Assembly (NCBI RefSeq): GCF_023343835.1
Contig: NC_064437.1
Location: 50,790,972 to 50,854,971 of the forward strand
Direction of reading: 5' to 3'
Origin: Lagopus muta
Taxonomy: Eukaryota > Chordata > Aves > Galliformes > Phasianidae
Length of the DNA stretch: 64,000 nucleotides
Below, piece after piece: positions 26,655 to 40,400 of the stretch. The translations under genes were made by a program, and so were the position numbers. Below the pieces are notes generated by a model, which saw only the letters and a list, made by a program, of their open reading frames with translations, ran no database searches and was not told the DNA's origin. The stretch's first letter is position 1. Each line of letters begins with the position of its first letter.

Positions 26655-28250
26655 GCTTGGATTCAACTGCTAGTTTATTTAGGAGGTCATTTCTGATCCA
26701 CTTATCCAGCTGTAGGTTGTAAAGGAGCTTGCTGCAGGCTTTATGGGAAAAACAGTCAGAGTTGGGATGCTTTAAAGCAACAATCAGAAATCAGAAAAGT
26801 AACACAGTAAAATGAAATTGTCTAGCTGCTGTTCCCAGCAAAACTGATTATTAATTAACTTCAGCATCTATAACAGTTGCTTATAGTGAGAATCACTGCA
26901 GAAATTTCCTCTGCCTCAGAAAGTTTATATTTTCTATATGCAGGTTTTTGTGGCCACAGCACAGTGAGGAGAGATTCAAGAATTGCACATCATCTCTCTA
27001 CCTTTCCCTCTTTTCTTCAAAGTGCATAATCAATGACAAGTTGGCCCAGTTTCCAGAATCATGTTGGGATTCATTCATACTAAAGCAGTCTGCCATTTCC
27101 AAAGAGAGGAACAACAAAAAGAAGATGCCTGCCATTACAGCTTTGCGTGTATACATTATTTATTTTGAGATATTTAAATTATTAACTAGGATAATTCCAT
27201 TTTTGCAACAGAGAGTCTCTGCCCTTTAGAAGAAATGGGCCACATTCCGTGGGACTTGTGCAGACTGTGGCACGCACTCCAACAAGCATGTAAGCACTCT
27301 GCTCTTTTGCAGGGGACACCGCCTCTAAACCCCTTCAGAGTTAAAACAACACAGCGAGTGACTGAAACGTAAGATGGAAAACACTCCTTCTGAAACTGAA
27401 ATTCAGTAGCAGAGATAAGGAGGCATGAGGAGCTCTGCACTGTGTGATAGTCTGAGTGCATAACAGCAACTCCCTACAACAGCTGTTTTCTTTGGTAACA
27501 ATGAGTACTTCAATTTTTATAAGTTCCCTGTGGGAAGTGAATTAAGACTCAATAGCACAGTTGGAAATTCTGATCCATTCCAGCACAAAGCACCGGCGAT
27601 GGACTGAAGCGTTCCTGACCTCAGCAGTCAGAACGCTGGCTCAGGTACGGTGTGTGCTAACGCTCCGTGGCACAGCACCAGCTCCCCGACAGCTGCTTGC
27701 TGCATCTGATGCTTTAACGGTGGAGACTGCCATCTCCCAGCCAGCTCATCAGAATTTTTAGTTCATACAGCTCCTTCTCCCCATGCAATCTCCACACTTC
27801 CCAGCTCCGCCGCCGTCCTTCACGGAAGCCGCCCTTCCCGGCTGCGAGAGGCGGCAGCGAGGCACAGCGCGGCACCTGCGCCCCGCGTCGCTCCGCCGGG
27901 CAGCGCATCGCCCGCGGCCGGGCGGCTCTGCCGCCGGGCCGTTCCTCCCTCACACTCCCTGTCGCGGCCGAGGACGCTGCCCCGGCTCCGTCGCCTCTCC
28001 CCAAGCGACCCTTTCCTCCGGGCCGCCGCCCCGCTCCTCGCGCCCCGCATGGCGCCGCGAGCCGTTCCCGCCCGCCCCCGGCTCCTCCGGGCGGCACGGC
28101 GCCGGGGCTCCGCGCGTCCTACCTTCCCAGAGGCGGAGACCGCCGAGGCCGGCGCCGCGCACCGGGTTCCCGGGCGGGGAGACTCCCCTCGCCCCTATAC
28201 ATGATGAGCGCCTTTCCCCTCCCCGCCCCGTAGCCGCGGCTCGCCCTCCC

Positions 28251-28274
28251 CCGCCCGCCCGCCCGCCCGCCCGC
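28251..28274. repeat. (CCGC)6 tetranucleotide repeat in the FRA10AC1 island
   Basis: Six perfect units about 175 bp upstream of the start codon. The human gene carries the expandable CGG repeat of fragile site FRA10A in its 5' region; this is a different unit in a comparable place. Confidence 0.9.
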
Positions 28275-28447
28275 GCCCCGCCACGCTCCGCCGGTTCTCC
28301 GCGCCCTTCCGCCCGGCTGCTCCCGGCGCGGCCCCGCTCCGCCTCTGCCCCGGGTTTCCGGTAGGGGCCCGCGGGAGCGGCCCGCGAGCTGAGCTCGGCA
28401 CAACAGACGTAGGAGGCGGCTAGCGTCCACCGGCAGCCGCCGCCACG

Positions 28448-28477
28448 ATGCCCGGCCAGCTGCGCCTCGCCGCGGCC
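28448..28477 (+). CDS. FRA10AC1: FRA10AC1 coding exon 1
   Basis: Ten codons, [10 protein letters not shown], ending at a perfect GTAAGT donor in phase 0. The codons are not conserved with human, so the exon is inferred from the ATG context, donor strength and phase. Confidence 0.75.
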
Positions 28478-31400
28478 GTAAGTGGGGCCGGGAGGGAGGG
28501 ACGGAACGGAGGGACGCGAGGGGCGGTCGGCGCGGTGCGGCGGGCAGGCCTCGCTTTGTAGGCCGCGATGGCGGCAGCTGCGCCTCTGCGGGGACGGAGC
28601 CGAGCGGTATGCGAGGCAACTGCGGGGGTGTGCCGGGCCTGGCCGGGCCGGGCGGCTTTCAGGGCCTACAGCTTTGGGTGGCGGTGTTCGGGCCAGCACA
28701 GGCCTTCCACAGCGTCCTCTACACTACGGAACCACGCAAAGCTCTCTGCTGCTGTTTACGTTTTACTTCTCCTTTTATAGTTCTAAAGCCTTAATACCAC
28801 TAGTAATAATAAAAACTTTGCAAAGGGGCTGCACTTTATGGGTGGATTTCCTCGTTGTTAGGAGTGTTTACTGTACACTATATACAAATACATTTCGTAA
28901 TTACTTTAACACGGAAGAGTGGGTTTGAAGCTAATTGAATTTACTGTTATTATTTTGGGGGCCTTAAGTCCTCACAGAGTGCTTTGCTGTGAAGCAGGCC
29001 CACCCCTGCATGTACCCTGTGTGCAGCCGGGACTGCTCCTTGCAGATCAGTTCTACAGCCCGTGCTTGTCTGGCTCTAGTCTGTGTCCTCCAGTAGTCTG
29101 TGTGCCCCAAGACGAGCTCCTAGGGCTGGGAACAGAGCACAGGGCTGAGGTGGGCAGCCACCCTCCTCCCACACACCCTTTTTAAATTATGTTTTTATAG
29201 TGCCACTTTCAGTTCAGCAGCGTGTTGTGATCAGGAGTCAGTTCTACATTATGTCCCTTTCGGCAGTGTGCTCTTACTTCAATGAAAAGGGAGGTTTGAA
29301 AAGTGCATCCTTTCCTGCATGCAAATGCCTTCTGCAGATGTGCTACTGGGGAGTCTGCAGTGTCCAGCGTTTGCCATCACCTGCCTGATGCCAGCAGTAT
29401 GCAGTGCTAGGACACTTACCTTGTTTAAGTTGCTAGTTTCTTAGGAGCCTTAATCTAGTTGGCGTGGTATTTCGCTATTAATAAGTCCAAGATGTTGGAA
29501 TTACTTCATTGTCAGTGATTTATATGCTTTTCTTGTTTGGAAGAAAAAAAAAAAGGTCCAGTGTTAGAACAAAAAATAAAAAAATAAAGCACATTAAAAT
29601 AATCTGTAGCTTTCAGATTTCAGATTCAGATTCATCTTTAGATGAAGTGTTTGGTATTTACCTTGCTTCTTTACTAAAGCTATCGTTAGTTTCTGGCAAA
29701 TTTCGTCAAAGCAGAGGTGATAAGAAAGGTTTTATCAAATAGCAAAAGTGGTTATTTTAAGTTTTGTTGGCAGTTTTGCATGACCATAATTACATATGCC
29801 TTTCAAAATCTCTTGGGTTAAGCAAAAACTTTGGTATCTGCCTGTCTTTTACTACAATTAACTATGATATGTGTCTTACTTAGCTTGGATTGTTGGGTTG
29901 TTTGGTTTTTTTTGAAGTAAGAGAGAAAACAGACTTGAAATTTCGTGTCAAGCAGTTGTCTGTTTACCCTCTCCTTCCAAAGCAGGAGTCATGTCTGGAT
30001 GAGATTCTCTGAGGACTTCATTTCTATGTTTTACCTAATATTCAGATTATCTGGAGACCATCCTGAGGTCGACAGGGCTCCCTCATTGTTCGGTGGGGTC
30101 ACCACAAGTGGCCTCAGTGCTGCTGGAGGTGCTGATATGCAAACCAGCCTCAGCTCAGCACCTGCCTGCTCTACTATTGCCTTCAAGGACTGAGCAGTCC
30201 ATAAGTATTGGGAGATCAGTCATGGATGGTTGTTTTTTTTTTCACCCTGAATTTGTATTAAACTGTTGGAGTGATTTGGAGGAATGGCTGAAGCTGTGAG
30301 GGGTTTTCTGTTGGAAGAGCAGCTTCTGAGGACCCAGCCATAGCTGTATTTACGTTGGCAATCACAGCTTCCCAAGGCAGCCAGCAGCTCAAGAGCTCCT
30401 CTCATCATGATTCCGTTGAAGCTACCTTTTTTTTTTTATAAATTTGATTCATTCCTGAAATCAGCTGGGAGCTGATTACTGAGTAGATCTGCTTCTTTCC
30501 AGCAGCCAGTCATCCAAGGGCAACCACTGCAAATATCTCCTTTTATTTGAGCTTTTCTCATCTTGCCTGTTTTTATACGTCGTCTATCTCATGTTGACTT
30601 CCATTCACTTTGTGTTGGCTTTAACTTTCTCCTGTTCGAAGTGCAAGGGAAGCTCTCTGTTTTCATCTGGGAAGCATTACATTTGCTGTTTAAAACATTC
30701 CTGGATTACTGTGCTGTTTTTAAGATTTAGAGCCCAGGCTTAAAAGTATTTGCTGTACATACATTTCAGCAAACTCACAATGTAAAGTCAGCCTTTTTAG
30801 AGGCCACATAAGCTTTATTAGTGAAGTAGTGCTTTCATTAGTGAAGGGTTGCTGTTAGAAGCAGCCTCAGCTGTAGGAGCTGCTCCTGGGCTGCAGCTTG
30901 TTGTGGCACTGCTGGTAGAACTTACTAGCCTTTGCTGCTCTGTTGCCAGTGCATTAGTCCTGGCAACAGCAGCATGTTGCAGACAACTACTGCACCTATT
31001 GTACACAGGCAAGTGAGTGTGGCTGAATGTGATATTAATAAAAATTAAAAAAAAAAATCTTAAAAATTACTGAACAACCAGTGGTGTGAAAAGGCAGTGT
31101 TCTACATACTCTGCACCATAGAGACCAGTTGTTGCTGTCAGTAGAGGATACGGTTGAGACTCCAGAATGGCATCAGAGGGAGGCATTTGCCTCCAGAAAT
31201 AACACCTCATCAAACCCATCCTTAAGGGTTTGTTTTTACAGGTTTTATTTTTGTCAGGCTTTTGTTTAGGGGGGAATGTGATTATAGGTAGAGTAGGAAT
31301 TGACACTGGCTTTTGGGGGTAGGATAATTTGTGACTTGGGTGAGTGGTTTGGTCTGGCTCATGGGTGGTTTCACAGAATCACAGAATTGTAGGGGTTGGA

Positions 31401-34400
31401 AGGGACCTCCAGAGATCATCGAGTCCAGCTCCCCTGCCAAAGCAGGTTCCCTACCCCAGGTCACACAACTAGGTGTCCAGGCAGGTCTTGAACATCTCCA
31501 GAGAAGGAGACTCCACAACCCCCCTGGGCAGCCTGTTCCAGTGCTCCGTCACCCTCACCGTAAAGAAGTTCTTGCGCACGTTTGTGCAGAACTTCCTATG
31601 CTCCAGTTTCTGTCTGTTTCCCCTTGTCCTGTCTCCACACACTGCTGAAAAGAGTCTGGACACAACCTTCTGCAGCTGGGCAACTGGAAGGAAGTGGCTT
31701 AATCCATTGTTTCCTGAAATAATTGGGCGTGTAGCTGTATGCTGAAAAGCAGAGATGACAGATCTGGGCTTTAGCCAGTGCTTATTCACTTGATGGCATT
31801 AAAATATGGTGTATGTGCGTGTGTATTATATGTATCTGTATATATACATATAAACATACTAACTAGTAATAGTTCAAAAATATATAGAAGACATTTTATT
31901 CCATGGTTTGAATGTTTTGCCTATTAAGCTGTACGTTTTTGCAAGCATCTTGTTTTGTTTTTTGATTATTTCAATCAGCTTTCCAGTTTTTTGTGTAAGA
32001 ACTAACGATCTAAATTATTGTACCACAACCCAAGAACCCTTATTTTTCGTCTTTGTTTATTAATGTGGGCACATCATTTTCTGTCATCTAGCCCTCTGAA
32101 AAAAGTAGTTTTTGGAGGAAAAAACTCACCTATTTGTGTATAAGGGAGGTGGTTTGAAAGTAAAGACCAGGAATGTTTTATTATCATTTTATTATCTGCA
32201 TCTGTGAAGATTAAGTATGGAAATACATGCATATTAATTATTTGTAAAGTGATTTTTTGACCGACTGACTGACTGTGAGAAACCATAGTTCCTTTGTCCT
32301 ACACCATTTGTTCTGCCTTATATGTTGGATTTGATTTGGTGTAGATATACGTGCAAATTTGCACTTGTGTACTGCATGTCTTTCTCTTATTCATGTGTGA
32401 TGTGCAGTACTGATCTCTAGTTATGCTGCATCCATACTGCTCTACCAGGTGTTTTGACTGCATTGCCATTTATTTGTTGACAGGCACGTGGCCGTGGCGG
32501 CTATGATTCTGATTTTAGTGATGAGGAGAATGGAGAGAAGTCTGTGCAAAAGACTAAAAGGTAATGTAAAATGAAGTTAATGCTTTATTTTGTACTAATG
32601 AGCTGTTACTGTATAGGAGATAATGCTGTGGTATGTAAAGTCTGGTGTTGAAATGATTTTTGAAAAATCAGTCTCAGATTTGTGCATCTCCTCACGCCAT
32701 GCTTGCCAGAGTACGTTGTCTCCCTTGGACAAATGATTAAGATCTGTTCTGTTGTGTCCATCTGGTGTCTGTACGCCTTTCAGTTCTTGGAGCGCTGTGT
32801 TTCATTTTCTGAGCATTAGTATCGACTGCTGGTGTTTGGCTTCTCCTTTCATTTTGCTGCAGATCCATCAGGAAACGTGAAGCTGTTGGGAGAGCAAGGC
32901 AAAAAGGCCAATTGGCAGCAGGCATTGTAGATAGAAAGCACCAACTTGGAGGAAGTAAAGAACTGATGGCATTTGTTTTGGGGTTGGGATAGATTTTATT
33001 TTCTTCTTAGTTGTTCATACGGTGCTGTATTTTGGATTTGTGATGAAAATAGTGCTGAAAACACACTGATGTTTTAGTTGTTGCAAAGTGGTGCTTGCAT
33101 TGAGTCATGGACTTCTCTGCTTCTCATACAGTCCTGCCAGTGAGGGACTGGGGGGGCACGAGGTGCTGGAAGGGGACACAGTCAGGACAGCTGGCCCCAG
33201 CTGACCGAAGGGATGTCCAGTACCATATGGCACCATGCTCGGTATCAAAAGCTGGGGAAAAAAGGAGGAAGGGAGGATGTTCTGCAGTCTGATATGTCTT
33301 CCTAAGTAACCATTGTGAATGATGGAGTATGGCTTTCTTGGAAATGGCTAAAATCTGACTACCAATAGGAAGCAATGAATGAATTCCTTATCTCGATCTC
33401 TTTACATATGTACCTTTTGCCTCACCTGTTAAACAGCCTTTATCTCAATTTCTGCATTTTCTCACTTTTACCTTTCCTATTTCCTCCACTTCGGATAGAA
33501 GTGAGCAACAGTGTGAGCAGATTTTTATTTCTGTGTTTATTTTACTTTGGCACCATAATCCTTTGACATTTTCCGCACCCTTCTGAACATTCTGTCTGAA
33601 TTTTACAAATATATTTTTTATCCCCTTTTTTGTCTTGTTCTTGCTTTGTTTATTGAACTTTATTTAAGAAGGCTGTCTGGAAACTTTCCTAGAACTCTTG
33701 AGTGTTTTCCGTTATAGTAAAATTGAAAGAGTCTTTTTTGTAGTGTTTGACTGCATTTGTGGGGGAAAAACATCGGTGTTTTAGTCGTTAGAATCATAGA
33801 ACAAAAACAGTGACTGGTTGGTTTTTTTTCAGTTTTGGTTTTCTTTACCGTTCCACTGCCTAAGTGGAATATTAACTAACCATCAGAAGCCCTTCAAACA
33901 TACCATCATTACCCTCATTATGGCACTCTACTGCTGATTCCCAGTAGGGCTCTCGTGTGTTCGGTGCTATGTGTGTGTCTGTTTCTTGCTCTGGGATGAC
34001 ATTATTTTTCACTTGGAAGAAAACGATAGTCTTAAGTTTTCTTTGAATTGCTGTTTTATGGAGACTCCTTACGGGATTTTTGTACCTATAGGTCCTTTTG
34101 AGCAAATGAAATCCTTAGCTCCTAGAGTCTTATATCCCGTAGTTTGAAATAGAAATTCTCTGGCTCACTGTCTACAGGTTTCTGACTTCCTTTCTTTCTG
34201 CCGTCTGCTAATAATGGAAAAATCTTTTTTCTTCACCTCTTCTGAGGAAAGAAACTAAATATACCTCCTACTAAGCTAAAAGTGCATCTCTTTACGTTTA
34301 AACTTTTCATTATTTTCTTGAATTTTGAAAATATTTTAAGTGCTCACTGATAAGTATGGTTCACAACATGGTACTTGCTTAAGTTTTAAATCAGAGATTC

Positions 34401-37400
34401 TCATGATGTCTTAAGAGAAGCAGAGAAGTTTAATGAAGTGCTGAGATGCATGAAAGGATGGGATAGGGTTACTAATGTTCAGTCTTAATCAACAAGCATA
34501 TTTTTCTTCCTTTTTCTACTTAGCTCTGCAACCTAGATTTATACAGGGCTTGAAACGTAGAGTGAAATTTAAAAATCTTGTTTTGTTGTAGTTCTATGGT
34601 AATAATGTTGATAAAGTCCGAATTGTTGATGATTTTCTTTTAACTGTAAGCAAATGCCCTTGCATCTTTGTTCTCCAAATGAAGTAAAGTCTAATCTGAT
34701 GTTGATTCTGAGGTCTCGTTTTATTCATGTAGAAATGAACATAGTAGCTTTTGTTACTCAAGTTGCTCAAGTTTTCTATATGGTATGCTATTTCTTTTGA
34801 CATGTTGTGACTGAACTTTCTTTCCTTTTCCCTCTCTATCTTTAGCACGAAAGAAGATAGCCTTCTGGTAAAGCCATTCCAAAAACCAAAACAGGTCAAG
34901 GTTGCTCACAGGCAATTTGCTGCTGAAGAATGGGACAGGTATTTTTTATCTATTGCACTGGTGAGGCTTTTTTCCTTCATGTAAAGGTAACTTTCACTGA
35001 AATGTATTTGTTATTATTAACAGAGAAGAAGCAAGGAAGAGAAGATTTCACTTGATGTCGATGGATGCAGTATCCTTTCATTTAATTTTTCTTCGAGTTT
35101 GAAAATCTGTTTTGTCAAAATAGTTGAATTTCTCAGTTTTTATAGTTGCAAGTGCAGCACCAGATACTAAGTAGTTATTCAAATTAGCTTATTTTTGTTA
35201 CTGAGATCTCTCTGAGAATGCCTTTACTCAGTAGACTACTCGGAGAACTCAGTATTTCTACTGTTTCGATATGCTAAGTTGCCTTGTTTGAGACTAAGTT
35301 GTTATTTTACTTAGATCAACACAAAAGCACTTTGCTCTTTCAGTTGAGTTAATACAGAGTATAATTCTGTATGAGGCTGCCAACATCTGTGGGCAAATAC
35401 ATTTCCACTGGAAGTCCAAAAATTGCATCAACAAATTCAGAAGTCTGTGCAAAATAGCATAGTCTCAGGCAGATTCTACAGATGCCCTAATGTAAGCCTG
35501 TTTAATATAATGTCTACTTCTATTTTAGTTTTTTTAATCTCTTAATCATATTTCATGCGACTAATTATGTATTTTTAAAGCTACTGCTTCATTTAGATTA
35601 TAACCTTTCTCTTTTTATTTAGCTTTCACCTGGGGCACATATTAAAATAATTACAATGTGTGTACAAAAGGCATGACACGCTGTACTCCTTAAAAGAAGT
35701 TGTGTAGCTTTCAGATTCATGTTTTGATCAAGTGTTTGATATTTACCTTACACAAGGCATACTTAGTTTCTGTCAAATTTAATCGAAGCAAGTGATATGA
35801 ATGGCTTTATCAGATAGTGAAAGTAGTTAATTTAAATGTTGTTGACAGTTTTGCATTACTGTTCCCACATAGGCTTTTAAAAAAATCTCTTAGCTTGAGC
35901 ACATAGCCATTGTATCTGCCTATCTTTTACAACAGTTAAATATGAAATACATTTTACTTATCCTGGGTTGCTGTCGTTATGTTTTGACTGACCATATTTC
36001 AAATGCTGTCCATTCCTTGCTTGTTTTAAATAATAAATCTCCAGTGACAAAAGTTAATAATAGGAAAATAATGTTAGCCCTCCATTTTTATGTGACCAGG
36101 GGCTGCATAAACCAAACCGTCTAGTGTCACAGATGTATCCCAGTCAGTCCACCTGGCACTGTAGCTAGCCATTAATCACAGAGAAGCCCATGTTTCCTGG
36201 AGTTCACTATAAAGCTAATTGTGTAGAAACTCTTAAAAGGTTCTGCTTATGTTTTTGAGTGTTTCCTATCTAAGACCTTTACTGTTTTGTTCTTTTAACT
36301 CCTGGTAACTCATATAAGAACACAAAATAGTATGTTGTATTTAATGTGTTTTTTTGCAGAAGAACACCTTTTCTACTTGTTTAAGGAACAAATTCCTTTT
36401 GGTTGTGGTGGAAAGGAAAAAGAAAACATGCATACTGAGGTTAAATTTACATTTTTAAGGCCTTTGGAAAATAAGATGTTTTCTCCATTGAAGTATACAT
36501 GGGAAAACAGTAGGTTGATACAAATTGTTTTTTTTCACACGATGTAATATTTGCCTGCCTGTGTACAAGGAGGTAATGTGTTTTGTAACTTTTTGTTTCA
36601 GAAACTTTATAGAAGTTAATAGAAGAATAGAATATAGAAGAAAATATTTTTGAATAGCCATCTCTAATGTGAAGATGCTTATTTTCCAAATAAATAGTTA
36701 TGTATTTTTGTTCATGTCATGGTGCAGAATAGGTACAAAATAGGTTTCAAATCATGTTTCTGAGGCCCAGGTTTAAAAAAAAAAAAAAAAAAAAAAAAGT
36801 TTCCTATGGTTCTCATCTGAAAAACTAAAGCAAATAGCTTTTATTTGTATTTTATGGTATAAAATAAATTCTACCCTACTCATGTTTATAATACAAAGTA
36901 CAAGCTTGTATTAAAATTGAAACCGCAGTACTAAGAAGTTATGTGCAAATCACAGCTGAAGATTGAAACCAGCTTCTATGCACATGCTTATAGAGCATCT
37001 TTGAAGAACAGTTTTATAAAGTTCTGGCAGCTGAGTGAGGTTTTACAGAGGAAATTGCCTTAAAGTCCTGTATTTGGAAAGTAGCTCCTGTAAGAGGTTA
37101 TTGGGTGAAAATTGCTAATTAATTCTCTTGTTTCTGGAAATTACCGAACAGTTTTTGGGGAACAAAAAAATGCTTCCTGTTCAGAATATTGAAAGTTTTA
37201 ATTGTTCATTTAGTTGCAAACTGATAGTGAAGTAAAAGAATGTAAGTACTGAAACAGATTCCTTAATTGCTTTATTCAGTATTCGAGACATAGAAAGTTA
37301 GTGAATGACTACATTTTGTACTATGGTGGGAAAATGGAGGATTTCCGACGTTCTGGGTAAGCAGTATTTCCCCTCATCTCCTCAGGGTCCCTCTGATATG

Positions 37401-40400
37401 CAAAGCAGTTAAATTATAACTTTGAGGGAGATAAGAAATGTGTGTCTCAAATTACTAATTTGTTTGGTCCCAAGTAGTAACTACATTCCTTGTAAATATC
37501 CAGAGCGCAGAACTGCTTTGTTTCACTTTGCATCATTATTCTTATGTAAGAACTTAACCATAAGCTGAATTATTCTTGTTTTGTTATGTAAACGGAAAGA
37601 TGACAGGTGAACATTAGTTGAAGGTACATTGAGAAATATCTGGCAGTATTTTCAAGTTATCAATGTGGAGTATTTTTGAAATGTGCTAAATTGCTGTCAG
37701 TTGTCCACTACAGTGATGTCTTTCTGTAGAGCTGCCTGTAACTGCCTTCTGACATAACTGTCTAAAAGAAAAGTATTGTCAGACAGGATCATGCCATCTG
37801 CAGTTTCCGTGGCCATTTGCCACCAGGAAGTTTCCATTTGGGAAAAACGAACCATTGTTTAATAGTTTTATTCCACAGCAATGCATTCACGTATGCTGTG
37901 AGATAGAGATAAAAAATACGAGATACTGGTATTTACCAAATTAGTATGTGGCTAACTTTTCATTGGTATGTTGTACTGAAATAATGTTCTTTTACAGTGA
38001 GAATGACAAGACGGATCTCGATGTTATAAGAGAAAACCATAGATTCCTGTGGAGAGAAGATGATGAAGCAGACATGAATTGGTACCTGGAGCTATTACAT
38101 AAAACAGTAATTTTAGATCACTTTGTACCAAGTTTGTAGTGTCTTCTGTTAATTAGGGATTGCTGTGCATACTTAGTGATCATCCTTTGATCTTTAATGC
38201 ACTTAAAAATGGAAGAACTTTAGGAGACATAGTAGTATCAATCAGTGACGAAATTAGTTGATGACAGAAAGAACTGAAAATTATTTGTGCATTCTCTGAG
38301 GGCCAAATGACTGTTCTGAGTATCCTCTTTGAAAAAAAGTAATTTAATCTGGGCTGTGGATGTATTTTGGATGCATTTTTCAACTGTTGTGAAATTTCTT
38401 CTTTTGTCAAAGAGTATATTTCTTTTGCATTTCTAGCTCTGCAACTTGTGTTCTTCAGATGAAACCATATGTATTTATCTTGCTTAAAGTCATTAAAATG
38501 TAAAATGAATTGTATTCTATATTTAATTTTAAAAAACTCAAACTTTTTACAGGGAGAAGAGGCTTGCAAAGAAGTATTATGATAAATTATTCAAAGAATA
38601 CTGTATAGCTGATCTCAGTAGATACAAAGAGAACAAGGTACATTTGATTATTGTAAATCATAGTTTTTAAGCCTGCTTTTTTTTTTCCTACAACACTGTA
38701 TGTTGTGAAACCAGAATTTTAGTACCCTTTCCCTAGAAAGAGAGTTGTGAGAAATTGTGAAGTTACTTAATAAGCAGCAGCAGTTTTGAATCTGAGCATT
38801 GTCACTGCCCCCGAAATGTGCTTTTGTGGGAATAGAAGCATTTCTGTATAACAGTTTTTTGTGAAGAGATACATTGTGTGTAAGCAAGGCAGAAAATGAG
38901 GGGTTAGGGAGAGAAGGCAAGAGAGGTTTGGCTAGAGAGAAGAGTTCAAGAAAGCCTAAAAAAATCCCATAGTGTTACTGTTTTTCTTGCTGTTGTTGTG
39001 GTTTGTTTTTTTTTTAAAGTCTAAAAAGAGAGTTCTGTACTTGAATGCTGTCTTAAACAGTTTTGCATATGTCTGTTCTAAGGCAGTGTCTCTTGCTGCT
39101 TGTCTTTTTCTGTTTATGGAAACAGGATTTGTATTTTCTTTGTAAGTAAATAGAATTTCTGAAGAGAAACAGATGATTTCCAAGACCCTTTTTTCTTCTT
39201 AACCAAAGCAGCCATTATTGTTTCTAATTTTTTAATTAATGTCTTAGTCAAAAGGAGTATGTGCATTTTGTATTGTGAATTTACGAACTATTTCTAAACT
39301 CAAGTGCATATTGGTGTTGTTAACACATAGTAACAACCAAGCCCTGCAAATGGTGTCTAGGTAAAGCTCTTTGAGACTATTTATAGTATAGAAAATTACA
39401 TTTGCTCGTAAATATTTGCAAGGGCTGAGTTTAAACTATAATATTAGGCCAAAAAAATCACAGCCCTCTGAAAAAAAGTTGAACGGAAGAAATGCAAATA
39501 TCAAATGAAGATTAATAAAAATGAGAAAGTAATAATGCTGCAGATGCCTTCCTTCCTTTTTTTTTTTAACAAGTAAACTTCATTTTATTTTCCTGTACTT
39601 GTCTCATATCCCTCAGTGTTTACACCACTCCTAACCTGAGATTCCCTTGAGCTTGCTTACAGATTTTGTTTCTTTCCTTGCTTTGCCAAGTTTCCATATG
39701 TTCACTGTCTTCTGTGGGAAACTGTTTTGCCCTAGTTTCCTATTTTGTGTGAATAGTATTCCTTTGTCAGACTTCAGATGGGACTGTCCTAACTGTGAGG
39801 TCGCTCTGAATATCTGTGTATGCTAATAAGTCATTATTCAACAGTCTTGGAATTTTTATTCCAGCATAACTCTGATATATCATGTAATTCATTCTGTTAC
39901 TTTCTTTTATGCTTTCTGTCATCAAATATGTTGTGATCACACTGGAGTCTTTTCTCCAGATCATTCTGTTTTGTTGATTTATCCATGCCCCTGTTCGGTA
40001 CAGAGGAATGCCAAAGCAGGCTTATTTCTTGGAAGTCAGAAATAGGCTGCTGATCAGTTCCCATTCACACCAGTGGAATGCAGGCTGTGCTTTCAGATTT
40101 TTTTCTGCCTTGATTCTTTTTTTGTCTTTTCTAGAAATTGAAGTCAGCTATCTTTAGCTGCTCATACTTTCAGTTTTGCAGTGTTGGTGGTGAGAGGTGC
40201 AGGCTGTGTAGCAAGCTTCTCAGCTGGTCAACTTCTCATCTCATAGTTGATGATGCTTTATATCCTGTTAGATAACAGTAAAGTAAAGTTGAAGATAAGG
40301 GTTTGTTGTTTTGTTTTTTTTTTAACGTGTGTGTTTTTTATCCATCTATAAAAAGCTCTTATCAAAAGACAGAGATTGAAACTGGCCCACCTATTCCATC

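Larger units (their letters stand above)
19513..27779. other. Intergenic DNA upstream of FRA10AC1
   Basis: AT-rich, with T runs at about 21945-21968, 23281-23300, 25652-25669 and 26214-26228, and a short AGGGCTA tandem at 26632-26654. Apart from the doubtful relic near 21600, no gene is supported. Confidence 0.5.
27780..28700. promoter_or_regulatory. CpG island and promoter of FRA10AC1
   Basis: About 900 bp of dense CpG in otherwise AT-rich DNA, ending just past the first FRA10AC1 exon. It contains GC boxes, a perfect CCGC tetranucleotide run at 28251-28274 and an ETS/GABP-type site (TTTCCGGT, 28355-28362) about 90 bp before the start codon. No TATA box is seen, as expected for a broadly expressed gene. 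Long open frames within it are by-products of the base composition. The transcription start site cannot be fixed from sequence alone. Confidence 0.85.

Noticed and set aside
27714-28699. Long open frames up to about 250 codons on both strands around the FRA10AC1 start
   Set aside because: They arise from GC-rich, stop-poor CpG-island sequence; the products are Arg/Pro/Gly/Ala-rich with no recognisable domain and overlap on both strands.
33792-33806. gaatcatagaac, resembling a CR1 terminus
   Set aside because: It is only about a dozen bases with no CR1 body next to it, so chance is likely.
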